A stretch of DNA of 64,000 bases from Nitrospinaceae bacterium (GTDB taxonomy: Bacteria > Nitrospinota > Nitrospinia > Nitrospinales > VA-1), in contig JAJDAY010000005.1 of NCBI GenBank assembly GCA_029261655.1, positions 1 to 64,000 on the forward strand. Reading direction: 5' to 3'. The position numbers were made by a program, and so were the translations under genes. The notes below the pieces were generated by a model. That model was not told the origin of the DNA and did no database searches. It worked only from the letters and a program-made list of their open reading frames with translations. Of this stretch, positions 25,238-34,448 are shown piece after piece. Within the stretch, counting starts at the first letter, position 1. The number at the start of each line of letters is the position of its first letter.

Positions 25238-26524
25238 ATGGAATTATTTCCTGAATATGAAGGCGCCGTAAATGATACCGCACATTCGCCTCTTGCCAAC
25301 CGCATGCGGCCCACTTGCTGGGACGATTTTCTGGGGCAGGAGCACGTGGTGGGGGAGGGCTGTCCGCTTCGGCAATTGATCGAGAAAGACTCCGGGTTTT
25401 CCTTTATTTTGTGGGGCCCGCCCGGTTCCGGAAAAACCACCATTGCAAGGCTCGCCGCCCGTTTGACCGAAAGCGAATTTCATGAGATAAGCGCTGTCAA
25501 TGCTGGAGTGGCCGATATTCGTAAGGTCATCGCAAACGCTCAAAAACCCGGGAAAACGCGCCGCACTATTTTATTCATCGATGAAATCCACCGGTTCAAT
25601 AAAGCCCAGCAGGACGCGGTTCTTCCCTTTGTCGAGGATGGCACCATCCGGCTCATAGGATCGACAGCGGAAAATCCTTCTATTGAAGTGATTCCATCGT
25701 TACGATCGCGTTGTCAGATTTTTCGTCTGGATTATCTGCAGGAAAAGCACGTTCGGGCTATTTTAAAAAAAGCTTTTGGGGATAAGGAAAAAGGATTGGG
25801 CGATTCATTGGTGGCCTTGACGGACGACGCGATGGATTTTATCGTGAGTCAGGCCAACGGGGACGCGAGACGTGCCTTAAACGTACTGGAAGCGGCCATA
25901 GACAGCGCCCGCACTAAAGATGTTAAGGTTAAAGTCAGCCGGAAAGTGATTGAAGGGATCATTCAGCAGACAGCGACCCTATATGAGAAGGGGGGGACGG
26001 AGCATTACGATCACGCATCCGCCCTGCAAAAAAGTCTGCGCGGGTCCGATCCGGACGCGGCAATCTACTGGCTGGCTAAAATGATCGCCGGCGGCGAAGA
26101 TCCCAAATTCATCGTTCGGAGGATCATGGTCACGGCGGCGGAAGATGTCGGCCTGGCCGACCCCAGAGCGTTGGTCATCGCCAACCAGGCGGCCATCGCC
26201 GTGGATCGTTTGGGAATGCCGGAAGCCCGCATCGCGCTTTCAGAAGCGGTCATTTATATCGCCCGCGCGCCCAAGGACAACACCGCCATCAAAGCGATTG
26301 ACCGCGCACTGGATGATATTCAAAATAAAGGAAAATCCTATCCTGTTCCCGATCACCTTAAAGACGCGCATTATCAAGACGCGAAAAAATACGGTTACGG
26401 GGTGGATTATAAATACCCTCACGACTATCCGAATCACTTTGTCGAGCAGGAATATCTTCCCCAGGAGATGCGCGGTAAAAAATATGTTATTCCCGATAAC
26501 AAGAAATCCAAACCGGGGTTTTAA
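25238..26524 (+). CDS. rarA: RarA/MgsA replication-associated AAA ATPase
   Basis: A 428-residue AAA+ ATPase of the RarA (MgsA, WRNIP1) family that acts at stalled replication forks. The N-terminus 'LANRMRPTCWDDFLGQEHVV' is the family hallmark, followed by Walker A 'GPPGSGKTT', Walker B 'ILFIDEIHRFNKAQ' and the sensor region 'IGSTAENPS'. The C-terminal part 'GTEHYDHASALQKSLRGSDPDAAIYWLA' is the tetramerisation domain. Full length. Its gene is followed after 45 bases by a leucine-rich repeat protein. Confidence 0.95.
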   Translation: MELFPEYEGAVNDTAHSPLANRMRPTCWDDFLGQEHVVGEGCPLRQLIEKDSGFSFILWGPPGSGKTTIARLAARLTESEFHEISAVNAGVADIRKVIANAQKPGKTRRTILFIDEIHRFNKAQQDAVLPFVEDGTIRLIGSTAENPSIEVIPSLRSRCQIFRLDYLQEKHVRAILKKAFGDKEKGLGDSLVALTDDAMDFIVSQANGDARRALNVLEAAIDSARTKDVKVKVSRKVIEGIIQQTATLYEKGGTEHYDHASALQKSLRGSDPDAAIYWLAKMIAGGEDPKFIVRRIMVTAAEDVGLADPRALVIANQAAIAVDRLGMPEARIALSEAVIYIARAPKDNTAIKAIDRALDDIQNKGKSYPVPDHLKDAHYQDAKKYGYGVDYKYPHDYPNHFVEQEYLPQEMRGKKYVIPDNKKSKPGF

Positions 26525-26569
26525 AAGATTCCCATAGTCATGTTAAAAAACAAATGAAGGAAGCGAGTG

Positions 26570-27025
26570 ATGAGCAAAACGGTTAAATATGAAACAGTGG
26601 AAGATATTTTTAACGGCAGGTTGCGGGGCAACCAATTAATGCTCAGCGGCATACACATCGGCCCTGAAGAAGCGCGTCTGCTGTGGAATTCGCCCAGGTT
26701 GAAAGAGGTCAACTGGCTGGATCTGGATGACAACAACCTGGGCGACGAGGGCGTAAAAGATCTGGCGAAGTGCGAGTATTTGACCAATGTCCAGTATTTG
26801 AATCTCAATCAAAACGGAGTGGGCGACGAGGGCATCCGATTTCTTGCGCAATCAAAAAATCTCGCGAAATTAAAGCGACTGCATTTGAAAAATAATCCGA
26901 TAAAGGGAGAAGGGGTCGTCGCTTTGTTTGATTCCCAAATGCTTGAAAATCTTTCCACGTTCCAGGTCAACGATGGCTGGACGTGCAAAAAAAAGGAAGG
27001 ATGGCGGTACCGGCCACAGGGATAA
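26570..27025 (+). CDS. small leucine-rich-repeat protein (RNI-like)
   Basis: A 151-residue cytoplasmic protein with three or four LRRs of the ribonuclease-inhibitor type, spaced about 27 residues apart: 'LKEVNWLDLDDNNLGDEGVK', 'NVQYLNLNQNGVGDEGIR' and 'LKRLHLKNNPIKGEGVV'. No signal peptide. It probably forms a short curved binding surface; partner unknown. I use the ATG at 26570, three bases inside the GTG-start frame, because of the preceding AAGGAAG. It lies between rarA and serB. Confidence 0.78.
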   Translation: MSKTVKYETVEDIFNGRLRGNQLMLSGIHIGPEEARLLWNSPRLKEVNWLDLDDNNLGDEGVKDLAKCEYLTNVQYLNLNQNGVGDEGIRFLAQSKNLAKLKRLHLKNNPIKGEGVVALFDSQMLENLSTFQVNDGWTCKKKEGWRYRPQG

Positions 27026-27121
27026 ACCCCGCCCGTGAGTTTTATTTCCCCGTTACCTTTACGTCTTTTAATTAATAATTTTTGCCTGACACTCGTCTTT
27101 TTAGGGCGGGGTCGTTGATTT

Positions 27122-28366
27122 ATGGAATCGCTGGAAAAATCCAATCAACTGCATATCCATATTTCCGTGGAAGACCGGCCTGGAATTCTCGCGGAGACGT
27201 TGGAATCCATTGTTCGGTGTGAATGGAATATCGTGGACATCAAACAATTTGTGTTCAATGGATTGTTGAATCTTTCCATATTGTTGGACGGCAACGATTC
27301 TGACGGCGTCGAACCCTTAAGAAAAGCTCTGATGGAGTATGGAGAACGCTGTGGCTTGAAAATCGGGATCTATCCCTGGGAAAAGGGAAACCGGCCGGAC
27401 GCTCCCTATAAGCACCGGTCTGTCGTGACTCTTTTGGGAGCAAACATCGAATCGAACGGTTTGCTGGAACTCACCCGAACCCTCGCTATGACGGACATAA
27501 ACATCCTCCGCATCGAGCAGTTGGATTATGGCGATCAACATGTGATGGAGTTTGTCATCGGAACCAGGCAGACGCATTCGAGTGTGGATGTGCTGGACGC
27601 CTTGATACCCTTCAAGGAAAAATTTCAGGTCGATCTTGCGGTGCAGGACGACACTTTGTTCCGCCGTAACAAGCGGTTGATCGTTTTTGACGCGGACATG
27701 ACGTTTTTGCAATGCGAAGTCATTGATGAAATGGGTAAGCTCCAGGGGCAGGGCGCTCAAATGGCCGAGATCACCCGAAAGGCGATGGCCGGGGAGATGG
27801 ATTTTACCGAAGCGCTGGTACAAAGGGTGAAACTACTTCAGGGATTGCCCCGGGAAAAGCTCAATGAATTATTCGAGCGTGTTCCCCTGACGCCGGGTGC
27901 GACCGACCTGGTGACGATTTTGAAATACCTGGGTTATAAAATCGCGATCGTCAGCGGCGGGTTTCAGTTTTTTATCGAAAAGCTGAAACAGAAGTATGGC
28001 CTCGACTATGGTTTTGCCAACAACTTGAAAATAGAAAATGGTCGGGTGACTGGAGAACTGGAAGGAGAGATCGTCGATGCCGCCGCTAAGGAACGAATAT
28101 TGGTTTCCCTGGCGGAAAAGGAAGGCTTTACTTTAAAGCAGGTGGTGGCGGTGGGTGATGGGGCCAATGATATCCATATGCTGGCGCGGGCGGGCCTTGG
28201 GATTGCGTTCAACGCCAAGCCAATAGTACAGAAACACGCTCATGCCAGCATCAACCGGTCGAACCTGGAATTGATTCTTTATTTTCTGGGATATAATGGA
28301 AAGGATCTTCAGGAACTGCGTGAACTCGTCAAGCGGAAAGATAACCTGGGTTTTCCCGGCTCTTGA
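27122..28366 (+). CDS. serB: phosphoserine phosphatase with two N-terminal ACT domains
   Basis: A 414-residue SerB, catalysing the last step of serine synthesis. Residues about 10-85 ('ISVEDRPGILAETLESI') and 100-170 ('VTLLGANIESNGLLELTRTL') are ACT domains that may sense serine. The HAD domain has motif I 'VFDADMTF' (Asp190 and Asp192), motif II Ser in 'IVSGGFQFF' and motif III/IV 'VVAVGDGANDIHMLARAGLG'. The double-ACT architecture is known from mycobacteria and some other phyla. GTCGTTGATTT precedes the ATG with only a weak ribosome binding site. Confidence 0.93.
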   Translation: MESLEKSNQLHIHISVEDRPGILAETLESIVRCEWNIVDIKQFVFNGLLNLSILLDGNDSDGVEPLRKALMEYGERCGLKIGIYPWEKGNRPDAPYKHRSVVTLLGANIESNGLLELTRTLAMTDINILRIEQLDYGDQHVMEFVIGTRQTHSSVDVLDALIPFKEKFQVDLAVQDDTLFRRNKRLIVFDADMTFLQCEVIDEMGKLQGQGAQMAEITRKAMAGEMDFTEALVQRVKLLQGLPREKLNELFERVPLTPGATDLVTILKYLGYKIAIVSGGFQFFIEKLKQKYGLDYGFANNLKIENGRVTGELEGEIVDAAAKERILVSLAEKEGFTLKQVVAVGDGANDIHMLARAGLGIAFNAKPIVQKHAHASINRSNLELILYFLGYNGKDLQELRELVKRKDNLGFPGS

Positions 28367-28382
28367 GATGGCAGAGGCGTGC

Positions 28383-28745
28383 TCATCTGGAAAGCGCGGG
28401 GGTTAAATAAAATCTGGAAAATAACCAGGCGGATCCTACCCCGACTGAATTGAACACGATATCGATCACTTGAAACTCGCGGTTTTCCATGGTCCCCTGC
28501 AGACACTCCACAACGATTCCCAATAATATAAATAGTGCCGCAAAATGAGGGCGGTATTTAGCGGGATAAATTCGGGTATGCCAAAGCATCATGATGAAAT
28601 ACGCTGAAAAATGAGAGAGAATATCCTGCCGAGTAGGGTCATATTTGGCCAGAACGGCGTTGGGGTCCAGTGACATCGCGATAATGAACGCAACGTACAG
28701 TCCGCCAATGATCCTTTTGAACGAGCAGTGCTTTACGGTTTCCAT
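28383..28745 (-). CDS. VanZ-like family membrane protein
   Basis: A 120-residue protein with about four membrane segments. The VanZ-like pattern is visible: 'DILSHFSAYFIMML', then 'IVVECLQGTMENREFQVIDI' and 'VFNSVGVGSAWLF', i.e. the H..AY, E..Q and D...N..G positions of the family. The function of stand-alone VanZ-like proteins is poorly known. It converges with serB (16 bases apart) and diverges from the YdcF-like gene. Confidence 0.8.
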   Translation of the reverse strand: METVKHCSFKRIIGGLYVAFIIAMSLDPNAVLAKYDPTRQDILSHFSAYFIMMLWHTRIYPAKYRPHFAALFILLGIVVECLQGTMENREFQVIDIVFNSVGVGSAWLFSRFYLTPALSR

Positions 28746-28812
28746 GTTTTAAATTTCAATGCGGATGGTTCTATTTTCTGCAGAAACAGGATATTAAGGG
28801 AAACAGCAGTCA

Positions 28813-29631
28813 ATGGATACCTTTTTCTGGATACTATCTAAACTATTATGGAGTTTAGCGTCACCTGACAAGGTGGTGTTGATTTTGTTGTTTGCCGGAA
28901 CGGTTTTAATCTGGACCCGGAGGCAAAAACTGGGTCGATGGCTGGTTTCCATGAGTGCGGGGGTGTTTCTTGTCTTCACCCTTTTGCCGATCAATACTTT
29001 TCTTTTGAAACCTTTGGAAGAACGGTTTCCAGCCCTTACCGAGTTGCCGGCAAATATCAGCGGAATCATCGTCCTGAGCGGGGCGGAAAAACCGGTGATC
29101 TCATCGACCCGCGGACAACCTTCGTTAAATGAAAGCGCCGAACGTCTGACCGCCTTTGTCGATCTCGCCCGACACTACCCGGAAGCCCGCCTCATATACG
29201 CAGGGGGCGTCGGTGCGCTGTTAAATCAAGATTATAAATCCAACGAGACGGCGCGAAAGCTTTTCAAACAACTCGGATTGAATAGCGACCGCATTCAGTT
29301 TGACTCAAATGCCCGTAATACATTCGAAAACGCTGTCAACGGCTTTAATTTAAGGGGACCGGAAACCGTCGGCGACTGGATCCTGATAACGTCCGCTTTT
29401 CATATGCCGCGGTCGGTCGGCGTGTTCAGGAAAACAGGATGGAGCGTCATCCCCTATCCTGTGGATTACCAGACATCGGGGGAATGGAAATACGACTGGC
29501 ATTTTTTCAGGCTATACAATTTTCTTGAGTTTAGTAGAGGTTTGCACGAATGGCTGGGTCTGATCGCGTACCGGGTGACTGGTAAAACATCGGCGCTGTT
29601 TCCGAAACCTGGGGGTATTAATGTGCGATGA
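28813..29631 (+). CDS. YdcF/ElyC-like DUF218 membrane protein
   Basis: A 272-residue protein with two N-terminal transmembrane helices ('VVLILLFAGTVLIWT' and 'LVSMSAGVFLVFTLLPI') followed by a periplasmic DUF218 domain: 'GIIVLSGAEKP', 'LIYAGGVGALL', 'DSNARNTFENA' and 'LITSAFHMPRSVGVFRKTGW'. ElyC of E. coli has the same layout and affects peptidoglycan and lipid-carrier metabolism; SanA and YdcF are shorter relatives. Function here is inferred from the family only. Confidence 0.85.
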   Translation: MDTFFWILSKLLWSLASPDKVVLILLFAGTVLIWTRRQKLGRWLVSMSAGVFLVFTLLPINTFLLKPLEERFPALTELPANISGIIVLSGAEKPVISSTRGQPSLNESAERLTAFVDLARHYPEARLIYAGGVGALLNQDYKSNETARKLFKQLGLNSDRIQFDSNARNTFENAVNGFNLRGPETVGDWILITSAFHMPRSVGVFRKTGWSVIPYPVDYQTSGEWKYDWHFFRLYNFLEFSRGLHEWLGLIAYRVTGKTSALFPKPGGINVR

Positions 29632-29695
29632 GTTCCTGAATGAGTCGTGGTTATTTCTTGAACCAGACTCCAAAAAAATAGTTTTGAAATCCTGT

Positions 29696-30172
29696 TCAAT
29701 TTCCGTTCTGCCTGTCGATTTCTTCTAAAAACTCATTGACGGTTCGGACACTGTCGAGGTCTTTTATGGGAGATACCATGCCAAGGATGCTGATGCTCAG
29801 GCAAAAAGGTTCGCCAGGGTCGCGGCAAATGATGGCGCTGTTGATATGATTTTCCTTGTACCAGGGAAGTTTTGCAAGGTTCAGCGGGGTTTCAAATGCC
29901 TCAACATCCAGCGAGAAACCGTATCGCCGTTCCAGATAGCAACCCAACTCCTCCACTTCCGCCTCGGATAAAAAATTGTTGACGCGTTCGATGATCCATT
30001 TGATATTTTCCCCGGAATTGTTAAGTTCCACATAATTCTCTATCATTTTTTGGTAGGGCATTAAGGGGAAATCCCGCAAATAGCAGATCCAGTCTATCCT
30101 GATATCTTTTTCCTCATAGTCTTCATACAGCCTGGAAGAAGGGATCAAGGTAAAGGGACGGAACAGTTTCAT
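29696..30172 (-). CDS. hypothetical cytoplasmic protein
   Basis: About 158 residues; not recognised. The chain is acidic with mixed helices and strands ('ENIKWIIERVNNFLSEAEVEEL', quoted here only as a helical example; 'FCLSISILGMVSP') and no signal peptide or membrane helix. I start at the ATG giving 'MKLFRPFTLIPSS'; an upstream TTG would add 11 residues. It faces the YdcF-like gene and follows, on the minus strand, the saccharopine dehydrogenase-like gene's region. Codon use matches the surrounding chromosome, so it is probably a genuine lineage-specific gene. Confidence 0.55.
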   Translation of the reverse strand: MKLFRPFTLIPSSRLYEDYEEKDIRIDWICYLRDFPLMPYQKMIENYVELNNSGENIKWIIERVNNFLSEAEVEELGCYLERRYGFSLDVEAFETPLNLAKLPWYKENHINSAIICRDPGEPFCLSISILGMVSPIKDLDSVRTVNEFLEEIDRQNGN

Positions 30173-30249
30173 CGTCGCAAGGGCCTGGAAATAGGGAAGA
30201 AGCAAGTTTTACAGGAAGTATTTTAGCCGGTTGTATATGGAAAAGGAAA

Positions 30250-31422
30250 TCAAACCGGGGGTGTCAGGGCTTTTTTGAATTCCCATCCGCGAAGGGCGCC
30301 TTCTTTTGTCAGGGCTTCCGCTGTCAGTGCGGTTTCCACGGGAATGCCCCCTCTTGGGATTTCTCCCCGCGCGGCAAGGATGGCAACCATGGCGGCATGC
30401 CAGCCCGTGAGTTTTTCCATGGCGGTGAAGCCGGTGGCCTCATCCCAGGTTTCGACCAGCTCAAGCGTGCAGGACGATGGCTTGCCACCACTCGTCCCGT
30501 TGCACTGGGTCCTGATGACACAAATATCACGAATCTTATCTTCCGTGATTTTGGGTTCCAGAAGGGCATGAAACATTTCCCTGGGCGCTAAGGACGAACC
30601 ATTGACGGGAATGGGTTTTTCCTCGAACAACCCCAGTTGCTGGAAGGCCGTGAATTGTTGCCAGTGGCCTGGGTAGCGCAGAGTTTTATTTTCCAGTCGT
30701 TTTAACTTTCCTTCGAAAGTCCACGGCGCGGTGGACAACCCTCCTGAAGTCACTGCCGCCTCAAGACGGCCCAGGGGAGCCGGAAAATCCAGAATTTCTA
30801 TTTCATCCAGACAGGGGACCGGAGTGACTTTTCCGTCTCTGAGGAAAAGCGCGTCTCCAAAGTATTCGTTTGTGAATCCATTAATGTTGAAGGTCAGGGA
30901 GTAATTCCAGGGAGGCTGGGGATTTTGCGGAAGTCCTCCGTCCCAGATAAATACCTCCTCCGGGTCCTCAACAAATGACATCGCCAGAACAGCCATCGAA
31001 ATATTGAGCCCCGGCCCCATGCCGCAATCGGGAGTGATGGTGACGCCGGCTTTTTTCGCGGCGCTGTCCAGCGCAAGTTGGCCGCGCACGGTTTCCGTGT
31101 GTCCTCCTAAATCGCAAAGACTGGAACCGTTCTCGATAGCAATTTTCGTGATGAGGGGGTTTAAAGGATAGGGGACGGCGCTTAAAGTGGAATGAACCCC
31201 CAATAGCGCTTTTTGTAGTTGAGCGGGGTCGCTGGCATCGAGACCCTGTCCCTGGACAATGTTGGAGCCAAGAAGCGTGTTTATTCTGGCGGCTCCCGTT
31301 TTGGCAACCTGTGGGTCCACGTCATAGAGGAGAATCGTCTGGGTGTCTCCAAACCGGCCTATATCGTAGGCCGAGGATAACCCCTGGCGTCCGGCGCCGA
31401 TGATGGCATAGCGGTAACTCAT
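30250..31422 (-). CDS. saccharopine dehydrogenase-like / lysine 6-dehydrogenase-like oxidoreductase
   Basis: A 390-residue NAD(P)-dependent oxidoreductase. The N-terminal Rossmann fold reads 'YAIIGAGRQGLSSAYDIGRF', with 'LLYDVDPQVAKTGAARIN' as the next strand and helix, and the C-terminal domain has 'TPDCGMGPGLNISMAVLA' and 'WTFEGKLKRLENKTLRYPGHW', both typical of saccharopine and lysine dehydrogenase family proteins. The substrate is unknown; lysine catabolism, carboxynorspermidine synthesis and other reductive aminations use this fold. It stands alone between two hypothetical genes. Confidence 0.82.
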   Translation of the reverse strand: MSYRYAIIGAGRQGLSSAYDIGRFGDTQTILLYDVDPQVAKTGAARINTLLGSNIVQGQGLDASDPAQLQKALLGVHSTLSAVPYPLNPLITKIAIENGSSLCDLGGHTETVRGQLALDSAAKKAGVTITPDCGMGPGLNISMAVLAMSFVEDPEEVFIWDGGLPQNPQPPWNYSLTFNINGFTNEYFGDALFLRDGKVTPVPCLDEIEILDFPAPLGRLEAAVTSGGLSTAPWTFEGKLKRLENKTLRYPGHWQQFTAFQQLGLFEEKPIPVNGSSLAPREMFHALLEPKITEDKIRDICVIRTQCNGTSGGKPSSCTLELVETWDEATGFTAMEKLTGWHAAMVAILAARGEIPRGGIPVETALTAEALTKEGALRGWEFKKALTPPV

Positions 31423-31517
31423 GGGTATTTATTTGTGGGTCAGAGGGTGAAATAATTTGGACTACTATAAGAACTCTTCGGAAGAATTTTCCCTGTGATG
31501 AATGCCGGGATGAATTT

Positions 31518-32078
31518 TCAGTCCAGCAATACCATTCCGATATTTTGCATGTCCGCGCAGGCTTTGTTGGGGCTGATGTCTCCCCAGCCATTGATGAATG
31601 ATGTTCGCTGGACATCAATGCCGCACCCTTGCAACGTGGGACGGGCTTTTTCGGGATACTTGCAAAAAGTGTCTATGGTGCAGGTTTCGCACAGGTCACA
31701 GGCACGGGAACCCATCCCAAACGCTTTATAAAAACCTTTGGTCTTGAAGCTTGTTTCCAGTGATACCACGATTTCCCGCATATCCTGATTCGGTAACGCG
31801 TAAATCAACAAGGCTTTTTCGTAGTCGGCCAGAATCTCCGCCGTTTCGTCCGAGTTTGGCGAATGCGGGGGGCAGGTATGCAGTTTAGCGTAATGCTGGC
31901 AACCAAACTGACAATGCAACCTGTTCCAGGTTGCGACCGCAATATTTTTTGTCCAGATAATTTTCGCCCGGCTGGCCCCTTTGTTGAGGGCCTCCTGAAC
32001 CATTTCCTGGTTGGGCTTGATTTCCAGAGGCAGTTGTCTGATGTTAGATTTTAATGATTCCATGATATTATTTTCCAT
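31518..32078 (-). CDS. DUF2284 Cys-rich putative metal-binding protein
   Basis: A 186-residue protein with the cysteine pattern of DUF2284: 'CQFGCQHYAKLHTCPPHSP', then 'CDLCETCTIDTFCKYPEKAR' and 'LQGCGIDV'. The first group resembles a corrinoid- or Fe-S-binding arrangement and the second a ferredoxin-like cluster site. No signal peptide. The family is widespread in anaerobes and microaerophiles but has no assigned role. ATG at 32078, with a second ATG five codons in as an alternative start. Confidence 0.8.
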   Translation of the reverse strand: MENNIMESLKSNIRQLPLEIKPNQEMVQEALNKGASRAKIIWTKNIAVATWNRLHCQFGCQHYAKLHTCPPHSPNSDETAEILADYEKALLIYALPNQDMREIVVSLETSFKTKGFYKAFGMGSRACDLCETCTIDTFCKYPEKARPTLQGCGIDVQRTSFINGWGDISPNKACADMQNIGMVLLD

Positions 32079-32397
32079 TTCTTAAGTTGTTCCAGTTCCG
32101 GATTGGACGTGAGTTTTCCAAAACGAAGGAATGTCCTTTAAAAATCGAAATGGTTGCCAGCAAGGATTTGCTTATTTCTGAGTATCTACGGTAAGACTAT
32201 TATAAATGACAGAAACGGGTTTGGGGGAGACTTTCCTAAAATAAATCCATTTTTTGAGTTCGGAACCCATTTGTTTAATTGGGTTTGTGGGGATTTTAAG
32301 AGCTATCTCATTGAAATTTTTAAATTTGTGTTTGTTCCAGATTGTCTCATTTTGAGACTCGGGGCGGCAAATATTTCATAAATTAGAAAATTTACAG
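32079..32397. other. AT-rich spacer between divergent genes
   Basis: No gene or hairpin supported; must contain promoters for the DUF2284 gene (leftward) and the HAD/rsmE pair (rightward). Confidence 0.4.
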
Positions 32398-33126
32398 ATG
32401 AATTTAACCATAAAAGCGGTGATTTTTGACTGGGCCTGGACTCTTGTGGACCTGGGAGATGAAGATGACAGGCGGGCATTTTCAGGAATGTTCGAGTTTT
32501 TACGGCAAAAAGGCGTGATTTTGCCAGAGCATGACGATTGTTATCGAGTCTATCGGGCAATTTTCTACCAATTGATCGGCGAGTCAAAGCAAACACACCG
32601 GGAAGCTTGTTTTGACTCGGTGCTAAAATTTCTTCTGCTGAATTACTCCATCGACATCTCCGGCAAGACCACGATGGAAGAGATATTGAGAAACTATTAT
32701 CAAAATATTTATTCCACCCGCACCGTTTTTCCAGATGTGATGCCCGCTTTACATCGTTTGCAGTCCAGTGGTCTACCGCTCGCCATTATCTCGAACACCA
32801 CGAATCCTCCCTTCATGAAGGATTACGAACGGGAGTTGCTGGGGTTGGACCCATTTTTCGAGTTTTCCATTTATTCATCAGGAGTTCCTTACCGTAAACC
32901 GCATCCTTCAATATTCAAATTGGCCGCCAGTCGATTACAGCTCGACGCGCAAGAAATCCTTTATGTCGGAGACGATCCGGTGAATGATATAGCCGGAGCG
33001 CAAAAAGCCGGCATGCAGGCCGTGTGGATCAACCGGGAGGACGAAAAACTACCCGATGGCATCCAGCCTGAGTTTGAAATCAGCTCCTTGGACGAACTAT
33101 TAAAAATAAGCGGTATCAAAGTTTAG
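32398..33126 (+). CDS. HAD superfamily hydrolase with phosphonatase-like motif I
   Basis: A 242-residue HAD hydrolase. Motif I reads 'FDWAWTLVD': nucleophile Asp11 is present, but the usual second aspartate is Ala13, as in phosphonoacetaldehyde hydrolases (DWAGT). Motif II is 'LAIISNTTNPP', Lys comes in 'PYRKPHPSIF' and motif IV is 'ILYVGDDPVNDIAGAQKAGM'. A cap domain of about 90 residues lies between motifs I and II. Because the acid/base Asp is missing, ordinary phosphatase activity is doubtful. It overlaps no gene but is 9 bases ahead of rsmE. Confidence 0.82.
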   Translation: MNLTIKAVIFDWAWTLVDLGDEDDRRAFSGMFEFLRQKGVILPEHDDCYRVYRAIFYQLIGESKQTHREACFDSVLKFLLLNYSIDISGKTTMEEILRNYYQNIYSTRTVFPDVMPALHRLQSSGLPLAIISNTTNPPFMKDYERELLGLDPFFEFSIYSSGVPYRKPHPSIFKLAASRLQLDAQEILYVGDDPVNDIAGAQKAGMQAVWINREDEKLPDGIQPEFEISSLDELLKISGIKV

Positions 33127-33135
33127 CGGGTATCC

Positions 33136-33873
33136 ATGCACCGATTTTTTGTTAAACCGGAAAATATTTCTGGAGACGAGGTGGTTCTAAGCGGCTCCGA
33201 TGAGAACCATATCCGAACCGTTCTCCGGTTGCAGGAGGGAAGCAGGGTTCAGGTGGTGGATGGTCTTGGGAACCGCTATCGGGTTCAATTGACCTCAGTG
33301 AAGCCGGGAGAAATTCGCGGCAGGGTAGAGTCGAAAGAAGATTTTCAAACGGAATCCCCTTTGGCGATTCAAATGGGAATGGCGCTTCTCAAAGGGAATA
33401 AATTTGATCCTGTTCTTAGAAAGTCGGTGGAGCTTGGAGTGGGCCGTGTTTCCCCGTTGCAAACCAAACGGAGCATTGTTCGGGTTTCAGAGATCGAGGC
33501 GGAAAAAAAAACAGCCCGCTGGCAGAAGATAGCCAGAGAGGCCGCCCGGCAATCGGGCCGCAGTCATCTGCCCGAAGTTTCACCCACGATCCAGACAGTT
33601 GTGGAATTTTGTCAGGAAAACCGGACCGCCGAGATCAAACTGGTTTTTTGGGAGGAAGAAGACGCTTGCAGATTGAGAGATGTTTCCCTAACAAACCCGC
33701 CCAGAACCATCGCGTTTTTGAGCGGTCCCGAAGGCGGATTTTCCTTAGAGGAAATTGAGACCGCCTGGCAGTATGGGTTTCAATCCATCACCCTTGGTCC
33801 GCGCATCCTCAGAGCGGAAACCGCTCCCATCGTCATCCTGTCTCTTGTACAAAACCGCTGGGGAGATATGTGA
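33136..33873 (+). CDS. rsmE: 16S rRNA (uracil-1498-N3)-methyltransferase
   Basis: A 245-residue SPOUT methyltransferase modifying U1498 of 16S rRNA. The N-terminal PUA-like domain reads 'DEVVLSGSDENHIRTVLRL' and the knotted SAM-binding region carries 'IAFLSGPEGGFSLEEIETA' and 'LGPRILRAETAPIVILS', both diagnostic for RsmE. Full length. Probably co-transcribed with the upstream HAD gene. A dispersed repeat begins about 80 bases after its stop codon. Confidence 0.95.
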   Translation: MHRFFVKPENISGDEVVLSGSDENHIRTVLRLQEGSRVQVVDGLGNRYRVQLTSVKPGEIRGRVESKEDFQTESPLAIQMGMALLKGNKFDPVLRKSVELGVGRVSPLQTKRSIVRVSEIEAEKKTARWQKIAREAARQSGRSHLPEVSPTIQTVVEFCQENRTAEIKLVFWEEEDACRLRDVSLTNPPRTIAFLSGPEGGFSLEEIETAWQYGFQSITLGPRILRAETAPIVILSLVQNRWGDM

Positions 33874-33955
33874 CTCGCTCCCGCGAGGGGGAAGTCGATT
33901 TTGTTATATCTTGTCGAGCTATCATTTATAATAATCCAGACCTTGTAGACAGTGT

Positions 33956-33995
33956 CAGATCTCGAATGACCGGATTCGACCCAAAGCGGACATTG
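33956..33995 (+). repeat. dispersed repeat, copy A
   Basis: A 40-base segment with core ATGACCGGATTCGACC and AAAGCGGACATTG. It matches 63115-63155 except for one inserted C, and in inverted orientation it matches 34449-34488 at 31 of 40 positions by my alignment. Lies just downstream of rsmE. Confidence 0.8.
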
Positions 33996-34026
33996 GTGCG
34001 GACAGTAAAAATTGGCCTACTAAATA

Positions 34027-34365
34027 TTAAGCTTCCTTTAAATCATCTAAATCATCAACTTTTTCCAGAAGTAATAAATTGAAGAAATTAAAATAGGTAT
34101 AATATATCTTCATGAGAGGATTATTCATATTACCTGTGAAGCGACATTTAATTTGCAATTGTTCCCCTTCCGTAAGGGTAAAAGTTATTTTATTGCTACG
34201 ACACCAAGCTATTTTAATAAAAAGTTTATACTCCCCTGGATTTAAAGGTACTTCAACGGTTTCTCCATTTTTTAGTTTCCCTATATTTTCCCCATTGATT
34301 ATTATTTTATATTTGTTAAACCGGTAAACGGTATCGGATTTCCTCAATAGTTTTATGGAAGTCAT
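34027..34365 (-). CDS. hypothetical AT-rich small protein between inverted repeats
   Basis: A 112-residue protein I do not recognise. It is basic and rich in beta strands: 'YKIIINGENIGKLKNGETVE' followed by 'PLNPGEYKLFIKIAW' resembles PEGA-like or carrier-type beta modules, and the C-terminus is helical and hydrophobic ('YYTYFNFFNLLLLEKV'). The ATG at 34365 is used in place of a GTG two codons earlier. Base composition is clearly more AT-rich than rsmE and scpA on either side, and inverted repeat copies A and B bracket it, so transfer as a small cassette is plausible. Confidence 0.55.
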   Translation of the reverse strand: MTSIKLLRKSDTVYRFNKYKIIINGENIGKLKNGETVEVPLNPGEYKLFIKIAWCRSNKITFTLTEGEQLQIKCRFTGNMNNPLMKIYYTYFNFFNLLLLEKVDDLDDLKEA

Positions 34366-34448
34366 GGTCACAAATAAAACTTATAGAATTCTAAGTTGGT
34401 CAGTACCGCAAAATATACCATTTAAAGGTGAAATAAAGATACTTTCTT

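Noticed and set aside
33870-34082. 70-codon plus-strand frame overlapping the rsmE stop
   Set aside because: No start signal, runs through dispersed repeat copy A, and opposes the more convincing minus-strand ORF.
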